Assembly: GCF_036021035.1 (NCBI RefSeq)
Contig: NZ_CP107930.1
Coordinates: 1,736,001 to 1,800,000, forward strand
Origin: Kineococcus sp. NBC_00420
GTDB taxonomy: Bacteria; Actinomycetota; Actinomycetes; Actinomycetales; Kineococcaceae
Reading direction: 5' to 3'
DNA: 64,000 nt
Of the stretch, positions 15,684-25,275 are shown in pieces. Positions within the stretch are counted from its first letter, which is position 1, and every line of letters starts with the position of its first letter. The translations under genes and the position numbers were made by a program. Below the pieces are notes generated by a model. That model was given only the letters and a program-made list of their open reading frames with translations, made no database searches and was not told the origin of the DNA.

Positions 15684-16349
15684 GTGAAGCTCCGCCTGCG
15701 CCGAACCTCCTCGCGCCGCCCCGTGGCCCAGCGCTCCGCCTTCGCGGTCGTGACCCTCGCCGCCACGATGGGTGTGGCCGGCTGTGCGGTCTTCTCGCCC
15801 GCCACGGTGCTCAAGCCGTACGAGCCCAGCGACGGGACGGGCACGACCGTGGGCGGTGTGACCGTCCGCAACACCCTCGTCGTCTCCTCCGGGGTCGACG
15901 AGCCGGGCGTGCTGTCCGTCGTGCTGGTGAACCCCGGTCCGGACCCCGCCACCGTCTCGGTGTCGGTCGACGTCGACGCCGGCGCACCCGCGGCGCAGTC
16001 GTTCTTCCTCGCGCCCGGTTCGTCCCTGCACCTGGGTGACCCCTCCGCCGTCGCGGACGACGCCGCCGCGACCGACGACGACTCGGGCACGCAGTCCCAG
16101 GTCGGCTGGGTCCAGGTCCCGCAGGTCCCCGTCACCCCGGGCGAGACCGTCCCCGTCACCTTCCGCGTGGACGGGCAGGCGCAGGCCGTCCAGGCGCCGG
16201 TCGTGCTCCCGTGCTTCGAGTACGCGGTGATCACGCCGACCGCAGCCGCCGACACCCCGACGGACACCGCGAGCGCCTCGGCGACGCCGTCCCCGTCCGT
16301 CACCTGCGGCCCGGCCGTGGGCGAGGAGCCGTCGGCCACCGAGGGCTGA
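15684..16349 (+). CDS. Secreted lipoprotein of unknown function
   Basis: A 221-residue exported lipoprotein. A basic N-terminus (K-L-R-L-R-R-T-S-S-R-R) precedes a hydrophobic segment and the lipobox G-V-A-G-C with the modified Cys near residue 34. The mature part has a conserved-looking N-terminal stretch with F-S-P-A-T, then beta-rich sequence with Val- and Asp-rich repeats resembling small copper-chaperone-like or immunoglobulin-like folds, and a Thr/Ala/Ser-rich tail. I recognise no catalytic motif. GTG start at 15684, with TAGTCT six bases upstream suggesting leaderless translation. It converges on regX3 with a bidirectional terminator between them, so proximity to the phosphate genes need not mean shared function. 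Confidence 0.75.
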   Translation: MKLRLRRTSSRRPVAQRSAFAVVTLAATMGVAGCAVFSPATVLKPYEPSDGTGTTVGGVTVRNTLVVSSGVDEPGVLSVVLVNPGPDPATVSVSVDVDAGAPAAQSFFLAPGSSLHLGDPSAVADDAAATDDDSGTQSQVGWVQVPQVPVTPGETVPVTFRVDGQAQAVQAPVVLPCFEYAVITPTAAADTPTDTASASATPSPSVTCGPAVGEEPSATEG

Positions 16350-16365
16350 CCTCCGCGTCACGCAG

Positions 16366-16398
16366 GAGAGGGGGTGGCCCGGTGGGCCGCCCCCTCTC
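16366..16398. terminator. Bidirectional terminator, lipoprotein/regX3
   Basis: Arms 16366-16377 and 16387-16398 form a 12-bp G+C-rich stem with one G-T pair and a 9-nt loop between two convergent genes. Confidence 0.75.
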
Positions 16399-16410
16399 GC
16401 GCGTCCGGGC

Positions 16411-17091
16411 TCAGCCCTCGAACTTGTAGCCCAGCCCGCGCACCGTCACCAGGTGCCGGGGGTTCGCGGGGTCCGGTTCGATCTTGGCCCGCAGCCGCTT
16501 CACGTGGACGTCGAGGGTCTTGGTGTCCCCCACGTAGTCCGAACCCCAGACGCGGTCGATGAGCTGCACCCGCGTCAGGACCCGCCCGGCGTTGCGCAGC
16601 AGCAGCTCCAGCAGCTCGAACTCCTTGAGCGGCAACGGGACCCGCTCGCCCCGCACGGTCACGACGTGGCGGTCGACGTCCATCCGGACGCCACCGGCCT
16701 CGACCGTCGTCTGCACGAGGTCCTCGGGTTCGGCGCCACGACGCAGCACGGCGCGCACCCGGGCCAGCAGCTCGCGGGAGGAGTACGGCTTGGTGACGTA
16801 GTCGTCGGCACCGATCTCCAGGCCGACCACCTTGTCGATCTCGGAGTCCTTCGCGGTCAGCATGATGACCGGGACGCTGGAGCGCGTCCGCAGCTGGCGG
16901 CAGACCTCGGTCCCGGGCAGGCCGGGCAGCATGAGGTCGAGCAGCACGAGGTCGGCACCGGCCTTGTCGAACTCCTCGAGCGCGTCGTTGCCGTTCTCGG
17001 TGACGGCCACGTCGTAGCCCTCCCGCCGCAACAGGTAGGACAGCGGGTCGGAGAAGGACTCCTCGTCCTCCACCACCAGGATGCGCGTCAC
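16411..17091 (-). CDS. regX3: Phosphate-responsive two-component response regulator RegX3
   Basis: A 226-residue OmpR/PhoB-class response regulator. The receiver domain (1-120) has acidic residues near 8-10, the phosphoacceptor Asp52 (L-L-D-L-M-L-P), Thr near 79 (M-L-T-A-K) and Lys101 (V-T-K-P-Y). The winged-helix domain (about 128-225) contains L-P-L-K-E-F-E-L-L and D-V-H-V-K-R-L-R recognition helices and ends in V-R-G-L-G-Y-K-F. The GTG start overlaps the senX3 stop (GTGA). Divergence from phoU is the classic senX3-regX3/phoU arrangement; in mycobacteria RegX3 activates pst and other phosphate genes through GTTCACC repeats like those found here at 18472, 34518 and 37861. Confidence 0.95.
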   Translation of the reverse strand: MTRILVVEDEESFSDPLSYLLRREGYDVAVTENGNDALEEFDKAGADLVLLDLMLPGLPGTEVCRQLRTRSSVPVIMLTAKDSEIDKVVGLEIGADDYVTKPYSSRELLARVRAVLRRGAEPEDLVQTTVEAGGVRMDVDRHVVTVRGERVPLPLKEFELLELLLRNAGRVLTRVQLIDRVWGSDYVGDTKTLDVHVKRLRAKIEPDPANPRHLVTVRGLGYKFEG

Positions 17092-18401
17092 GGTCGGACC
17101 TCCAGTTGCGAGTGCGGCGAGGGGTTCTGCGCCGTGTGTTGCTGCGGGTGCGGTTGCGGGTGGGCCTTCGGGGCGTGCGGGGCGGCGTCCCCGACGGCGC
17201 CGGCCGTCGTGGACGTGGGGCCGGCGTCGGCCGTCTCCGTCGGCGGCGGGCCCGGCAGTCGCAGCGTGAAGGTCGACCCCTCCCCCTCGGCGCTCCAGAC
17301 CTTGACCTCACCACCGTGGTTGCCGGCCACGTGCTTGACGATCGACAACCCGAGTCCGGTGCCGCCCGTCGAGCGCGAACGCGCGGGGTCGACGCGGTAG
17401 AACCGTTCGAAGATGCGGTCGAGGTCGGCGGCGCTGATCCCGACCCCGCGGTCGGAGACCGCGATGTCCACCGTCGAGAGCTGCTGTCCCGCGAGCTTCC
17501 CGGCGATCCCGCCGGAACCCCTGCGCACCTCGACGACCACCCGGCTGCGTTCCGGGGAGTACGCCAGGGCGTTGTGCACGAGGTTGCGCAGCGCCGTGAC
17601 GAGGAGTTCACGGTCACCCCGCAGCTGCAGTCCGCGGACACCGGCGACGACGACCTCCGACCCACGCCCCTGGGCCAGGGTGCCCACCCGGTCCACGGCC
17701 TCGGCGACGAGGCCGTCGACGTCCATGACCTCCGGCTGCACCACGTTCTCGGCGGCCTGCAGGCGCGAGAGGTCGATGATCTCCTGCACCAGGGCCGTCA
17801 GGCGCTTGGCCTCGCGGCGCATCCGGCGGGAGAAGTGCCGGACGGCGTCCGGGTCGTCGGCGGCGTCCTCGACGGCCTCCGACAACAACATCAACGCACC
17901 CACCGGGGTCTTCAGCTCGTGGCTGACGTTGGCGACGAAGTCCCGCCGCACGGCCTCGATGCGCCGCGACTCCGTCCGGTCCTCGAGCAGCAGGAGGACG
18001 TGGTGCGGACCCAACGGCGTGACCCGGGCCAGCACGACCGCGGGCGGGCGGCCCAGCCCCGCACCCAGGTCCGTCTCGACCTCGCGGACCCGGCCGTCCC
18101 GTCGGCAGTTGCGCACCATGTCGCGCAACTGCGCGTCGGTGAGCTCGTTGCCGCTCACGACACCCGTGGCGTAGGAGGCGGCACTGGCCTTCACCACCTG
18201 GTCGTCGGCGGAGAGGACCACGGCGGAGGAACGCAGCGCCATCAGGACGTCGCTGACCCCCGGGGGCAGCCCGCTCGCCGGCGGGGCGGGGGGCACGGGC
18301 GGGTGCTGGAGGCGTTCGGAGACGCGGAAGGCCAGCACCCCGGCCGCGCCGGTCAGCACACCGACCACCGCGGCGATCGACACGGAGACATCGCCCAGCA
18401 C
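17088..18401 (-). CDS. senX3: Phosphate-sensing histidine kinase SenX3
   Basis: A 437-residue membrane-anchored histidine kinase that phosphorylates RegX3. One clear membrane segment covers about residues 7-26, followed by a PAS-like sensor region (about 50-145), the dimerisation/H-box with His161 (N-V-S-H-E-L-K-T-P) and the ATPase domain with N box (N-L-V-H-N-A), G1 (D-R-G-V-G-I) and G2 (G-G-T-G-L-G-L-S). The tail after about residue 385 is Pro/His/Gln-rich low-complexity sequence not needed for catalysis. With PhoU and the Pst transporter it should sense external phosphate. The start lies opposite phoU, with a PHO box in between, suggesting autoregulation. Confidence 0.95.
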   Translation of the reverse strand: MLGDVSVSIAAVVGVLTGAAGVLAFRVSERLQHPPVPPAPPASGLPPGVSDVLMALRSSAVVLSADDQVVKASAASYATGVVSGNELTDAQLRDMVRNCRRDGRVREVETDLGAGLGRPPAVVLARVTPLGPHHVLLLLEDRTESRRIEAVRRDFVANVSHELKTPVGALMLLSEAVEDAADDPDAVRHFSRRMRREAKRLTALVQEIIDLSRLQAAENVVQPEVMDVDGLVAEAVDRVGTLAQGRGSEVVVAGVRGLQLRGDRELLVTALRNLVHNALAYSPERSRVVVEVRRGSGGIAGKLAGQQLSTVDIAVSDRGVGISAADLDRIFERFYRVDPARSRSTGGTGLGLSIVKHVAGNHGGEVKVWSAEGEGSTFTLRLPGPPPTETADAGPTSTTAGAVGDAAPHAPKAHPQPHPQQHTAQNPSPHSQLEVRP

Positions 18402-18471
18402 CCCGCAAGCCTACGGTGACCGGGGGCCCACCCCGAGCCGTCGACGCCCGGACGCGGCCGGCCACGCAGAT

Positions 18472-18504
18472 GTTCACCCACGGGGAGCCGCTCGTTCACC
18501 GGGC
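18472..18504. promoter_or_regulatory. PHO box in the senX3/phoU divergent promoter
   Basis: GTTCACC occurs at 18472 and again at 18494, exactly 22 bp apart, so three 11-bp units (18472, 18483, 18494) with a degenerate middle one fit the actinobacterial direct-repeat PHO box. RegX3 or PhoP binding would control both senX3-regX3 and phoU. Confidence 0.7.
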
Positions 18505-18591
18505 CCTGCGAGCCTGCCCGGGTCACCATTGACCGAGGCGTCTCCAGAGCACGGGACGACCGGCCGTCACGAAACCCCGGAGGACCTTGCC

Positions 18592-19257
18592 GTGCGCAAC
18601 GTGTACCACGACGAGCTGGCAGGTCTCGTCGAGACGCTCGTCGAGATGACCCAGCTCGCCGAATCAGCCATGACCCGCGCGACCAGCGCCCTGCTCGACG
18701 CCGACCGCGAACTCGCCGAGACGGTGATCTCCGCCGACAAGCGCATCGACCAGCTCCAGCGCGACCTCGAGGAGCGGGCCGTCGACGTCCTCGCCCGCCA
18801 GTCCCCCGTCGCGACCGACCTGCGCGTCGTCGTCACCGCACTGCGGATGAGCTCCAGCCTTGAGCGGATGGGCGACCTCGCCCGCCACGTCGCCAAGCTG
18901 GCTCGGCTGCGTCACCCCGAGCCCGTCGTCCCGCCGGAACTGCGGGCCACCGTCCTCGAGATGGGTCAGGTCGCCGAACGGATCGTCGCGAAGGCCGGCA
19001 GCGTCATCGCCACCCGAGACGTCGCCATGGCCGCCCAGATGGAGGTCGACGACGACGAGATGGACCGCCTGCACCGCCAGGTCTTCGAGCAGTTGCTCTC
19101 CCGCACCTGGGACCACCCCACCGAGGTGGCCGTCGACCTCACGCTGTGCAGCCGCTACTACGAGCGCTTCGCCGACCACGCCGTCTCCGTGGCCAAGTCG
19201 GTCCTGTTCATGGTGACCGGCACGCGCGAGGAGGACGTTGCGCCGCAGACGGTCTGA
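18592..19257 (+). CDS. phoU: Phosphate transport system regulatory protein PhoU
   Basis: A 221-residue PhoU protein that represses the phosphate two-component system when Pst is saturated. Two three-helix PhoU repeats are visible, each with an acidic metal-binding motif: D-K-R-I-D-Q-L-Q near residue 45 and D-D-D-E-M-D-R-L near 148, plus a C-terminal Y-Y-E-R-F-A-D-H-A. I chose GTG at 18592 (R-N-V-Y-H-D-E-L) because GGAGG stands eight bases upstream and homologues begin there; a TTG at 18529 in the same frame would add 21 residues and run through the leader. A hairpin terminator follows at 19265-19290. Confidence 0.95.
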   Translation: MRNVYHDELAGLVETLVEMTQLAESAMTRATSALLDADRELAETVISADKRIDQLQRDLEERAVDVLARQSPVATDLRVVVTALRMSSSLERMGDLARHVAKLARLRHPEPVVPPELRATVLEMGQVAERIVAKAGSVIATRDVAMAAQMEVDDDEMDRLHRQVFEQLLSRTWDHPTEVAVDLTLCSRYYERFADHAVSVAKSVLFMVTGTREEDVAPQTV

Positions 19258-19264
19258 CCGTCCC

Positions 19265-19290
19265 AGCCCGCCGCGACGCCGCGGCGGGCT
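19265..19290 (+). terminator. phoU terminator hairpin
   Basis: A perfect 11-bp stem, AGCCCGCCGCG with its complement, around a 4-nt loop, begins seven bases after the phoU stop. No T-tract. Confidence 0.75.
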
Positions 19291-19331
19291 CGGACGCGCC
19301 CACCACCCCACCGGGGTGTAGCGTCGATGCC

Positions 19332-20009
19332 GTGATCACGCGGCGGGGCGCACGGCGGTCCCTGCTGGGGCTGGTCTGCGGTGTCCTCTCCAGCGGCGCG
19401 GTCCTGGCCGGGTGCGGCGGGTCCGACAGTCCCGATCCGGCCCCCACCACCACCACGCGCAGCCCGACCGAGACGACGACGTCCCCCTCCAGCGCCGTGA
19501 CCGGGAGCCCCACCAGCAGCGGCCCGACCTTCGACTGCGCCTCCGTCGACGCGGCCCAGAAGACCCTCGACGACGCCTACGCGGCCGAGCTGAGCCGACT
19601 GGGCATCCGCCGCGGCGACTCCCAGGCGCAGTCCGTGCTCACCCTGGTCACGACGACCGAGGGACCGGGCTACTACGCCGCCGTCCTGGCGGCCTCCCCG
19701 CCGGAGGAGTCGCAGGACGCCCAGCTCGTCCTGGACTACTACCAGCGGCTCGCCACCCAGGCGGGTGACCTCACCGCGGGCAGCGGATCGGCGGAGGACC
19801 TGGCCGCGGCCATGGACCGCCTCGACGACGCGACCCTGGCGGTGAGCCCCGACGCGAACTCGGCCGCCCAGGTCGTGTCCGCCCAGGAACGGTTGCAGGC
19901 CGCCGTCGAGGCCGCCTGCTCGGGCGGCTCGAACGCCAACCCGTCGAGCTCGCCGAGTCCCTCGGGACCCGCGAGCCCGACGAGTTCTGCGAGTTCCACG
20001 AGCGGCTAG
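19332..20009 (+). CDS. Lipoprotein of unknown function
   Basis: A 225-residue exported lipoprotein. The twin-Arg-like basic N-terminus (T-R-R-G-A-R-R-S) leads into a hydrophobic helix and the lipobox V-L-A-G-C near residue 27. A Thr/Ser/Pro-rich linker (about 30-65) is followed by a predicted helical domain (about 70-200) with two Cys (near 72 and 195) that could form a disulfide, and a Ser/Pro-rich tail. No enzyme motif is recognised. The GTG at 19332 has TAGCGT seven bases upstream, suggesting a leaderless mRNA independent of phoU, which has its own terminator. Its stop overlaps the stop of the convergent glycosyltransferase by three bases. Confidence 0.75.
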   Translation: MITRRGARRSLLGLVCGVLSSGAVLAGCGGSDSPDPAPTTTTRSPTETTTSPSSAVTGSPTSSGPTFDCASVDAAQKTLDDAYAAELSRLGIRRGDSQAQSVLTLVTTTEGPGYYAAVLAASPPEESQDAQLVLDYYQRLATQAGDLTAGSGSAEDLAAAMDRLDDATLAVSPDANSAAQVVSAQERLQAAVEAACSGGSNANPSSSPSPSGPASPTSSASSTSG

Positions 20010-21190
20010 CGCCGGACGAGTCCGGCGAGGATGGTCGCGACCTCCAGCGCCGCGGCGTCCTGGTCGAAGTCCCACGCCCGGTTCACTGCACCGGAAGCCT
20101 TGCGAAGCAACGGCTCCGGGTCACGGACGAAGGCCGACAGCGCGTCGGCGAGGGCGGTCACGTCCTCGGTCGGCACCAGGTCGCCGAGTTCCCCGTCCCG
20201 CAGGACGAAGCGGGGTCCCGTGGGGCAGTCGGTGGCGATCACCGGACGGCCGTGGGCCAGGGCCTCGAGCAGGACCAGGCTCCCGTTGCCCTCGTAGCGC
20301 GAGGACAGGACGAACGCGTCGGCGCCGGCGAGACGGGCCTGGAGGTCCCCGACGTGACCGGGGAACTCCACCCGGTCCCCGAGACCGAGCAGCTCGGCCT
20401 GCGCCTTCAGGTCGGCGTCGAGCTCCCCCGCACCGACGATCTCCAGCTCGACGTCGTCCCCCGCGGCGACGACCCGGGCCACCGCCTCGAGCAGGACGTC
20501 GAAACCCTTCTGCTGCGCGAGCCGGCCCGCGGCGACGAACCGGGTGCGGCCCGACGTCGGACGACGAGGGCCACCCTGGTCGAGCGCGGCCTGCCGGGTG
20601 GCGGCCACGTCGATGCCGATGTCGGCGACGTGGATGCGCTCGGCCGGCAACCCGACCTCCACGACGTCGTCGACGAGGCCCGGCGAGACGCAGACCGCCG
20701 CGTCGACCCGTTGGTGCACCGACGTCAGCAGGGGGCGCAGCCGCGCCGGGGTCCAGGCCGCCACCGCGCGCGGCAGCGAGCTCTGCACCAGCACGACGAA
20801 CGGCTTCCCGGCGATCTTCGCTGCGGCCCAACCGATCAGCAGGCCGTAGCCGACCTCGCTGCCGGACACGACGACGTCGGCCCGGCGGGCGTGGCGCACC
20901 GTGGTGGCGACGATCCGCGGGACCGCGCTGCGGAAGCGGCGCACCTGCGCACTGCCCCAGCGGGTGTCGAGCGCGGGATCGGGCTGGAGCATGGGCCCGT
21001 CCGGCTCGACGTTCTCGAGGACCAGGAACCGGACGCGGGCCCCCATCGCCTGCCAGCGACGGGCCAGGTCGAGGGAGACCCGGAGGCCGCCGTTGTCCCG
21101 CAGCGCACCCTCGATCAGCAGGACCCGCGGACCGGGCCCCGGGGTCCCCGAGGCCGGCGCGGCCCCCGAGGTCGGCGAGGTCTCCGTCAC
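20006..21190 (-). CDS. GT4 family glycosyltransferase
   Basis: A 394-residue GT-B-fold retaining glycosyltransferase of family 4. The N-terminal domain starts with L-L-I-E-G-A-L-R-D-N-G-G-L and the C-terminal domain has the nucleotide-sugar binding motif A-G-R-L-A-Q-Q-K-G near residue 230, with the acidic E-x7-E element as Y-E-G-N-G-S-L-V-L-L-E-A near 310. Such enzymes build glycolipids, capsule or cell-wall glycans; donor and acceptor are not readable. The first 20 residues are a Pro/Gly/Ser-rich extension. GTG start at 21190, nine bases after the gpmA stop, so it probably shares the gpmA transcript. Confidence 0.88.
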   Translation of the reverse strand: MTETSPTSGAAPASGTPGPGPRVLLIEGALRDNGGLRVSLDLARRWQAMGARVRFLVLENVEPDGPMLQPDPALDTRWGSAQVRRFRSAVPRIVATTVRHARRADVVVSGSEVGYGLLIGWAAAKIAGKPFVVLVQSSLPRAVAAWTPARLRPLLTSVHQRVDAAVCVSPGLVDDVVEVGLPAERIHVADIGIDVAATRQAALDQGGPRRPTSGRTRFVAAGRLAQQKGFDVLLEAVARVVAAGDDVELEIVGAGELDADLKAQAELLGLGDRVEFPGHVGDLQARLAGADAFVLSSRYEGNGSLVLLEALAHGRPVIATDCPTGPRFVLRDGELGDLVPTEDVTALADALSAFVRDPEPLLRKASGAVNRAWDFDQDAAALEVATILAGLVRR

Positions 21191-21198
21191 CGGGCGGC

Positions 21199-21951
21199 TC
21201 AGCGACCCTGGTTCGCGACCGCGGCGACGGCCGCGGCGGCGGCAGCCGGGTCGAGGTACTCCCCGCCCGGGACGAGCGGCTTCAGGTCCGCGTCGAGGCG
21301 GTAGACCAGCGGGATGCCGGTGGGGATGTTCAGCCCGGCGATGTCGGCGTCGGAGATGCCGTCGAGGTGCTTCACGAGCGCGCGCAGCGAGTTGCCGTGG
21401 GCCGCGAGCAGGACGGTCTTGCCGGCCTGCAGGTCCGGGACGACCTGCTCGCTCCAGTAGGGCAGCATCCGCGCGACGACGTCGGCCAGGCACTCGGTGA
21501 GCGGCGCGTCGGCGCCGAGGTCGGCGTAGCGCAGGTCGGCGTCCTGGGAGAACTCCGAGCCGGCCTCGATGGCGGGCGGCGGGGTGTCGTAGGACCGGCG
21601 CCAGAGCATGAACTGCTCCTCGCCGAACTCGGCCAGCGTCTGCTTCTTGTCCTTGCCCTGCAGCGCACCGTAGTGGCGCTCGTTGAGGCGCCAGGAACGC
21701 TTCGTCTCGATCCAGTGCCGGTCGGCCGCGTCGAGGGCGAGGAACGCCGTGGTGATGGCCCGGCGCAGCAGCGAGGTGTGCACGACGTCGGGCAGGACGT
21801 CGTTCTCGACGAGCATCCGCCCGCCCGCGGCGGCCTCGGCCCGCCCCTTCTCCGAGAGGGCCACGTCGACCCAGCCGGTGAAGAGGTTCAGGGCGTTCCA
21901 CTCGCTCTCGCCGTGCCGCAGGAGGACGAGGGTGTGCGCCGCTTCAGTCAT
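21199..21951 (-). CDS. gpmA: 2,3-bisphosphoglycerate-dependent phosphoglycerate mutase
   Basis: A 250-residue glycolytic enzyme interconverting 3- and 2-phosphoglycerate. The active-site R-H-G-E-S-E-W-N near residues 12-19, R-R-A near 63, the acid E-R-H-Y-G-A-L-Q near 91 and A-A-H-G-N-S near 187 are intact, so it is the dPGM type rather than a generic histidine phosphatase. ATG start at 21951; TAGGCT (21958-21963) ends six bases before it, predicting a leaderless mRNA. That -10 overlaps the mshA stop codon, so gpmA appears to have its own promoter although it lies just behind mshA, a common actinobacterial neighbourhood. Confidence 0.95.
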   Translation of the reverse strand: MTEAAHTLVLLRHGESEWNALNLFTGWVDVALSEKGRAEAAAGGRMLVENDVLPDVVHTSLLRRAITTAFLALDAADRHWIETKRSWRLNERHYGALQGKDKKQTLAEFGEEQFMLWRRSYDTPPPAIEAGSEFSQDADLRYADLGADAPLTECLADVVARMLPYWSEQVVPDLQAGKTVLLAAHGNSLRALVKHLDGISDADIAGLNIPTGIPLVYRLDADLKPLVPGGEYLDPAAAAAAVAAVANQGR

Positions 21952-21960
21952 GGGACGAGC

Positions 21961-23265
21961 CTACCGAGCGCCGCGGGCCCGTTCGAGCGCCCTCTCCCGC
22001 GCGGCCCGCCGGTACACCTCGAGCGTCGCCTCCGCGGTGGCGCCCCAGCCGAACCCCTGGGCCCGGCGCGCGGCCCGTTCGCCCATGGCCGTGCGTCGGG
22101 CCGGGTCCTCCAGCAGCGTCCGCAGGGCGTGGGCCCACGTGCGCGGGTCGTGGTCGGGGACGAGGAGCCCCGTGCCCCGGCCCTCGTCCTCGCCGCGGTC
22201 GTCGCGCACCGCCGTGCGCAGCCCGCCGACGGCCGCGGCGACGACGGGGGTCGCGCAGGCCTGGGCCTCCAGGGCGACCAGGCCGAAGGACTCGTTGTAG
22301 GACGGCACCGTGACGACGTCGGCGGCCCGGTAGTGGTCGGCCAGTTCCCCCGGGGGCACCGGCGCGGCGAGGCGGACGACGTCCTCCAGCCCGAGGGAGC
22401 GCACGAGTTCGGCGAGGGAGTCGGGGTGCGCCGTCCCCGAACCGCTCGGGCCACCCAGGACGACGACCTTCAGCCGCGAGCGCCGCCAGGGCTGTTCGCG
22501 CAGCAGCTCGGCGCTCGCCCGCACGAGCAGGTCCGGGGCCTTCAAGGGCTGGATGCGGCCGACGAAGAGCAGCACCTCGGCGTCCTCGGGCAGCCCGAGG
22601 CGACGACGCGCGGCAGCGCGGCCGGGCTGCGCCGTGAACGTCGTGAGGTCGACCCCCGGCGGGACGACGACGACCTTCGCGGGGTCGGCGCCGTAGAGGT
22701 CGAGCAGGTCCTGGCGTTCGGCGTCGGTGTTGGCGACGAGGCGGTCGGCGGCGTCGACGACCTGCTGCTCGCCGATGACCCGGCCGGCCGGTTCGGGGGT
22801 GTCCCCCTCGGCGAGCGCGGCGTTCTTGACCTTGGCCATGGTGTGCATGGAGTGGACCAGCGGGACGTCCCAGCGGTCGGCGGTGAGCCAGCCGACCTGG
22901 CCGGAGAGCCAGTAGTGGGAGTGCACGAGGTCGTAGTGGTGCTCGGCGTGGCGGGCCTCGGCGTGCAGCATCCCGGCGGTGAAGGCGCAGAGCTGGCCGG
23001 GGAGGTCGGCCTTGTCGAGCCCTTCGTAGGGTCCGGCGTCGACGTGGCGGCAGCGCAGGCCGTCGGCCAGTTCGACGACGGGCGGCTGGTCGGAGGAGGT
23101 GCGACGGGTGAAGACGTCGACCTCGATCCCGCGCCGGGCGAGCTGGCGGGCGACCTCGACGACGTAGACGTTCATGCCCCCCGCGTCACCGGTGCCGGGC
23201 TGGGCGAGCGGGGAGGTGTGCACGGACACGAGGGCGACCCGCTGGACCTGCGACGTGGCACGCAC
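21961..23265 (-). CDS. mshA: D-inositol-3-phosphate glycosyltransferase (mycothiol step 1)
   Basis: A 434-residue GT4 enzyme that transfers GlcNAc from UDP-GlcNAc to 1-L-myo-inositol-1-phosphate, the first committed step of mycothiol synthesis. Diagnostic features are S-V-H-T-S-P-L near the N-terminus, G-D-A-G-G-M-N-V-Y with the donor-phosphate loop, H-S-H-Y-W-L-S-G near 122, V-G-R-I-Q-P-L-K-A near 242 and [13 protein letters not shown] near 335. GTG start at 23265 with GGGAGG nine bases upstream. It is divergent from a methyltransferase gene 33 bp away. mshD, the last pathway gene, lies at 33604-34515. Confidence 0.94.
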   Translation of the reverse strand: MRATSQVQRVALVSVHTSPLAQPGTGDAGGMNVYVVEVARQLARRGIEVDVFTRRTSSDQPPVVELADGLRCRHVDAGPYEGLDKADLPGQLCAFTAGMLHAEARHAEHHYDLVHSHYWLSGQVGWLTADRWDVPLVHSMHTMAKVKNAALAEGDTPEPAGRVIGEQQVVDAADRLVANTDAERQDLLDLYGADPAKVVVVPPGVDLTTFTAQPGRAAARRRLGLPEDAEVLLFVGRIQPLKAPDLLVRASAELLREQPWRRSRLKVVVLGGPSGSGTAHPDSLAELVRSLGLEDVVRLAAPVPPGELADHYRAADVVTVPSYNESFGLVALEAQACATPVVAAAVGGLRTAVRDDRGEDEGRGTGLLVPDHDPRTWAHALRTLLEDPARRTAMGERAARRAQGFGWGATAEATLEVYRRAARERALERARGAR

Positions 23266-23298
23266 CCGTGGTCCTCCCGGCTGAAATAGTCTTCCGAC

Positions 23299-24150
23299 GT
23301 GCCCCGGCAGTCTGCCTCCCGCGTCCGCGTGGACGCCTCCGGGGTGCACCTCGCCGGCTCCCCCGTCGGTGCGGTGACGCGCGGGACCACCGGTCCGGAC
23401 CGCCTGCGCCGCGTGGAGCGCTGGCTCGCGCAGACCCAGGACGGGCGGTTGCGCCGGGCCCGGACGCCCTTGGTCGTGGACCTCGGGTACGGGGCGTCGC
23501 CGGTCACCGTGACCGACCTGCAGCGCTGGTTGCGCCGGGTCCGCCCCGACGTGCGGGTGGTGGGCCTGGAGATATCCCCCGAACGCGTCGAGTTCGCGCG
23601 GGCGGGGACCGCAGGGGTCGCCGGGGCGCCCGAGTTCGCGGTCGGCGGCTTCGAGCTCGGCGTCCCCGGGGGTGGTGCACCGGTGCTGGTGCGGGCCTTC
23701 AACGTGTTGCGGCAGTACGAGACCGCGGAGGTCCTGGCCACCTGGGACCTGATGCGCTCGCGGTTGGCGCCGGGCGGTCTCGCCGTCGACGGGACCTGTG
23801 ACGAACTGGGGCGGCGGGCCTGCTGGGTGGCCCTGGACCGCGACGCCGGTCCGGTGTCGCTGACGATCTCGGTGCGCCTGGCGGGTCTTCCGCAGCCCTC
23901 GGTGGTCGCCGAGCGCCTGCCGAAGGTGCTCATCCACCGCAACGTCGCGGGTGAGGGGGTCCACGACCTGCTGCGGGCGGCGGACGCGGCGTGGGCCCGG
24001 GCGGCGCCGGCGGGGACGTTCGGGGTGCGTCAGCGCTGGATCGCGACGTGCCGCGACCTGGCGCGGGACTGGCCGGTCCTCGACTCCGTCGCGCGCTGGC
24101 GCCTGGGCGAGCTGAGCGTGGCGTGGGAGTGCGTCGTGCCGCGTGGGTGA
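23299..24150 (+). CDS. Putative SAM-dependent class I methyltransferase
   Basis: A 283-residue protein with a Rossmann methyltransferase core: motif I is [10 protein letters not shown] near residue 58 and an acidic strand end V-V-G-L-E-I-S follows near 92. The usual catalytic motif after strand 4 (here R-A-F-N-V-L-R-Q-Y) is atypical, and the C-terminal half is Trp/Arg-rich and family-specific. Substrate unknown. GTG start at 23299 with TAGTCT six bases before it (leaderless candidate). It diverges from mshA and is followed 21 bp later by a LacI gene, so it may be cotranscribed with that regulator. Confidence 0.7.
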   Translation: MPRQSASRVRVDASGVHLAGSPVGAVTRGTTGPDRLRRVERWLAQTQDGRLRRARTPLVVDLGYGASPVTVTDLQRWLRRVRPDVRVVGLEISPERVEFARAGTAGVAGAPEFAVGGFELGVPGGGAPVLVRAFNVLRQYETAEVLATWDLMRSRLAPGGLAVDGTCDELGRRACWVALDRDAGPVSLTISVRLAGLPQPSVVAERLPKVLIHRNVAGEGVHDLLRAADAAWARAAPAGTFGVRQRWIATCRDLARDWPVLDSVARWRLGELSVAWECVVPRG

Positions 24151-24171
24151 GGCGTCGGGGAGGATGCCGTC

Positions 24172-25275
24172 GTGACGGGACCGGTGGAGCCGCCCGCGGG
24201 GGTCCCCGCCCGCCCCACGATCAACGACATCGCCCGGCTCGCGGGCGTCTCCAAGGCCTCGGTCTCCTACGCCCTCAACGACCTGCCGGGGGTCTCGGAG
24301 CAGACCCGGGAGCGCATCCGGGCCGCGGCCGGCCGGCTCGGCTGGCGTCCCAGCGCCGCGGCGCGGTCGCTCTCCAACGCGCGGGCGGGGGCCATCGGTC
24401 TGGCCATCGCGCGCGACGTGCGGCTCTTCGAGGAGGAGCCGTACTACATGCGGCTGCTCGCGGGGATCGAGAGCGTCCTGGCCCGGGAGGGGTTCTCGCT
24501 GCTGCTGAGCGTCGTCCCGGACGCCGCGACGGCCGTGGAGGTGCTGCGCGACTGGTGGGCCGAACGCCGGGTGGACGGGGTGATCCTCACGGACCTGCTC
24601 GTCGACGACCCCCGCCTCGCGCTGGTCACCGCCCTCGGGATCCCCTGCGCGTTCCGCGGCGGCATCGACGACCGGTTGCCCGCGGGCGGGCACCTCGCGT
24701 TGACGCTGGAGGCCGAACGCGAGTCGTTCTCCGCGGTGGTCGCCCACCTGGCTGAGCAGGGCCACCGCGACGTCGCCCGGATCAGCGGGCCGCGGGAGTT
24801 CCTGCACACCCGTCGTCGCGACGTCGTCTGGGACGAGGTGACGACGGCCGTCCTCGGTGCGCCGCAACCGGTCGTGGTCTCGGACTACACCTCCCAGGGC
24901 GGGTTGGCGCGCACCCGGGAACTGCTGGCTCGCACGGTCCCGCCGACGGCGGTGGTCTACGACAACGACGTCATGGCCGCGGCCGTCGTCGCCGAGCGGC
25001 GCGCGCTGGGCCTGCGGATCCCGGAGGACCTCGCCGTCGTCGCCGGTGAGGACTCGATGCTGTGCCGGCTCGCGAGCCCGGCGATCACGTCGTTGCAGCG
25101 CGACGTCGTGGCCGACGGGGCCCGGACCGCGCGGTTGCTGCTGGACGTCCTGGGCGGCCACCCGTCGACGGCGACGGTCGGTGAACCCCGGCGGCTCGTG
25201 GTGCGCGCCAGTTCCCAGGGCTCCGGGGAAACGGGTCTCACGCCTCCAGGAGGATCGTCGTCGGCCCGTCGTTGA
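24172..25275 (+). CDS. LacI family transcriptional regulator
   Basis: A 367-residue repressor. The N-terminal helix-turn-helix (about residues 14-60: [17 protein letters not shown]) and hinge helix (L-S-N-A-R-A-G) precede a periplasmic-binding-protein-like sugar-sensing domain (about 70-345). The GTG at 24172 has GGGGAGG about eight bases upstream. There is no sugar-transport operon beside it, so its target is probably elsewhere or itself. The last 38 bases overlap the convergent dtd gene, coding a Gly/Pro/Ser-rich tail that may be a read-through extension of the true domain. Confidence 0.9.
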   Translation: MTGPVEPPAGVPARPTINDIARLAGVSKASVSYALNDLPGVSEQTRERIRAAAGRLGWRPSAAARSLSNARAGAIGLAIARDVRLFEEEPYYMRLLAGIESVLAREGFSLLLSVVPDAATAVEVLRDWWAERRVDGVILTDLLVDDPRLALVTALGIPCAFRGGIDDRLPAGGHLALTLEAERESFSAVVAHLAEQGHRDVARISGPREFLHTRRRDVVWDEVTTAVLGAPQPVVVSDYTSQGGLARTRELLARTVPPTAVVYDNDVMAAAVVAERRALGLRIPEDLAVVAGEDSMLCRLASPAITSLQRDVVADGARTARLLLDVLGGHPSTATVGEPRRLVVRASSQGSGETGLTPPGGSSSARR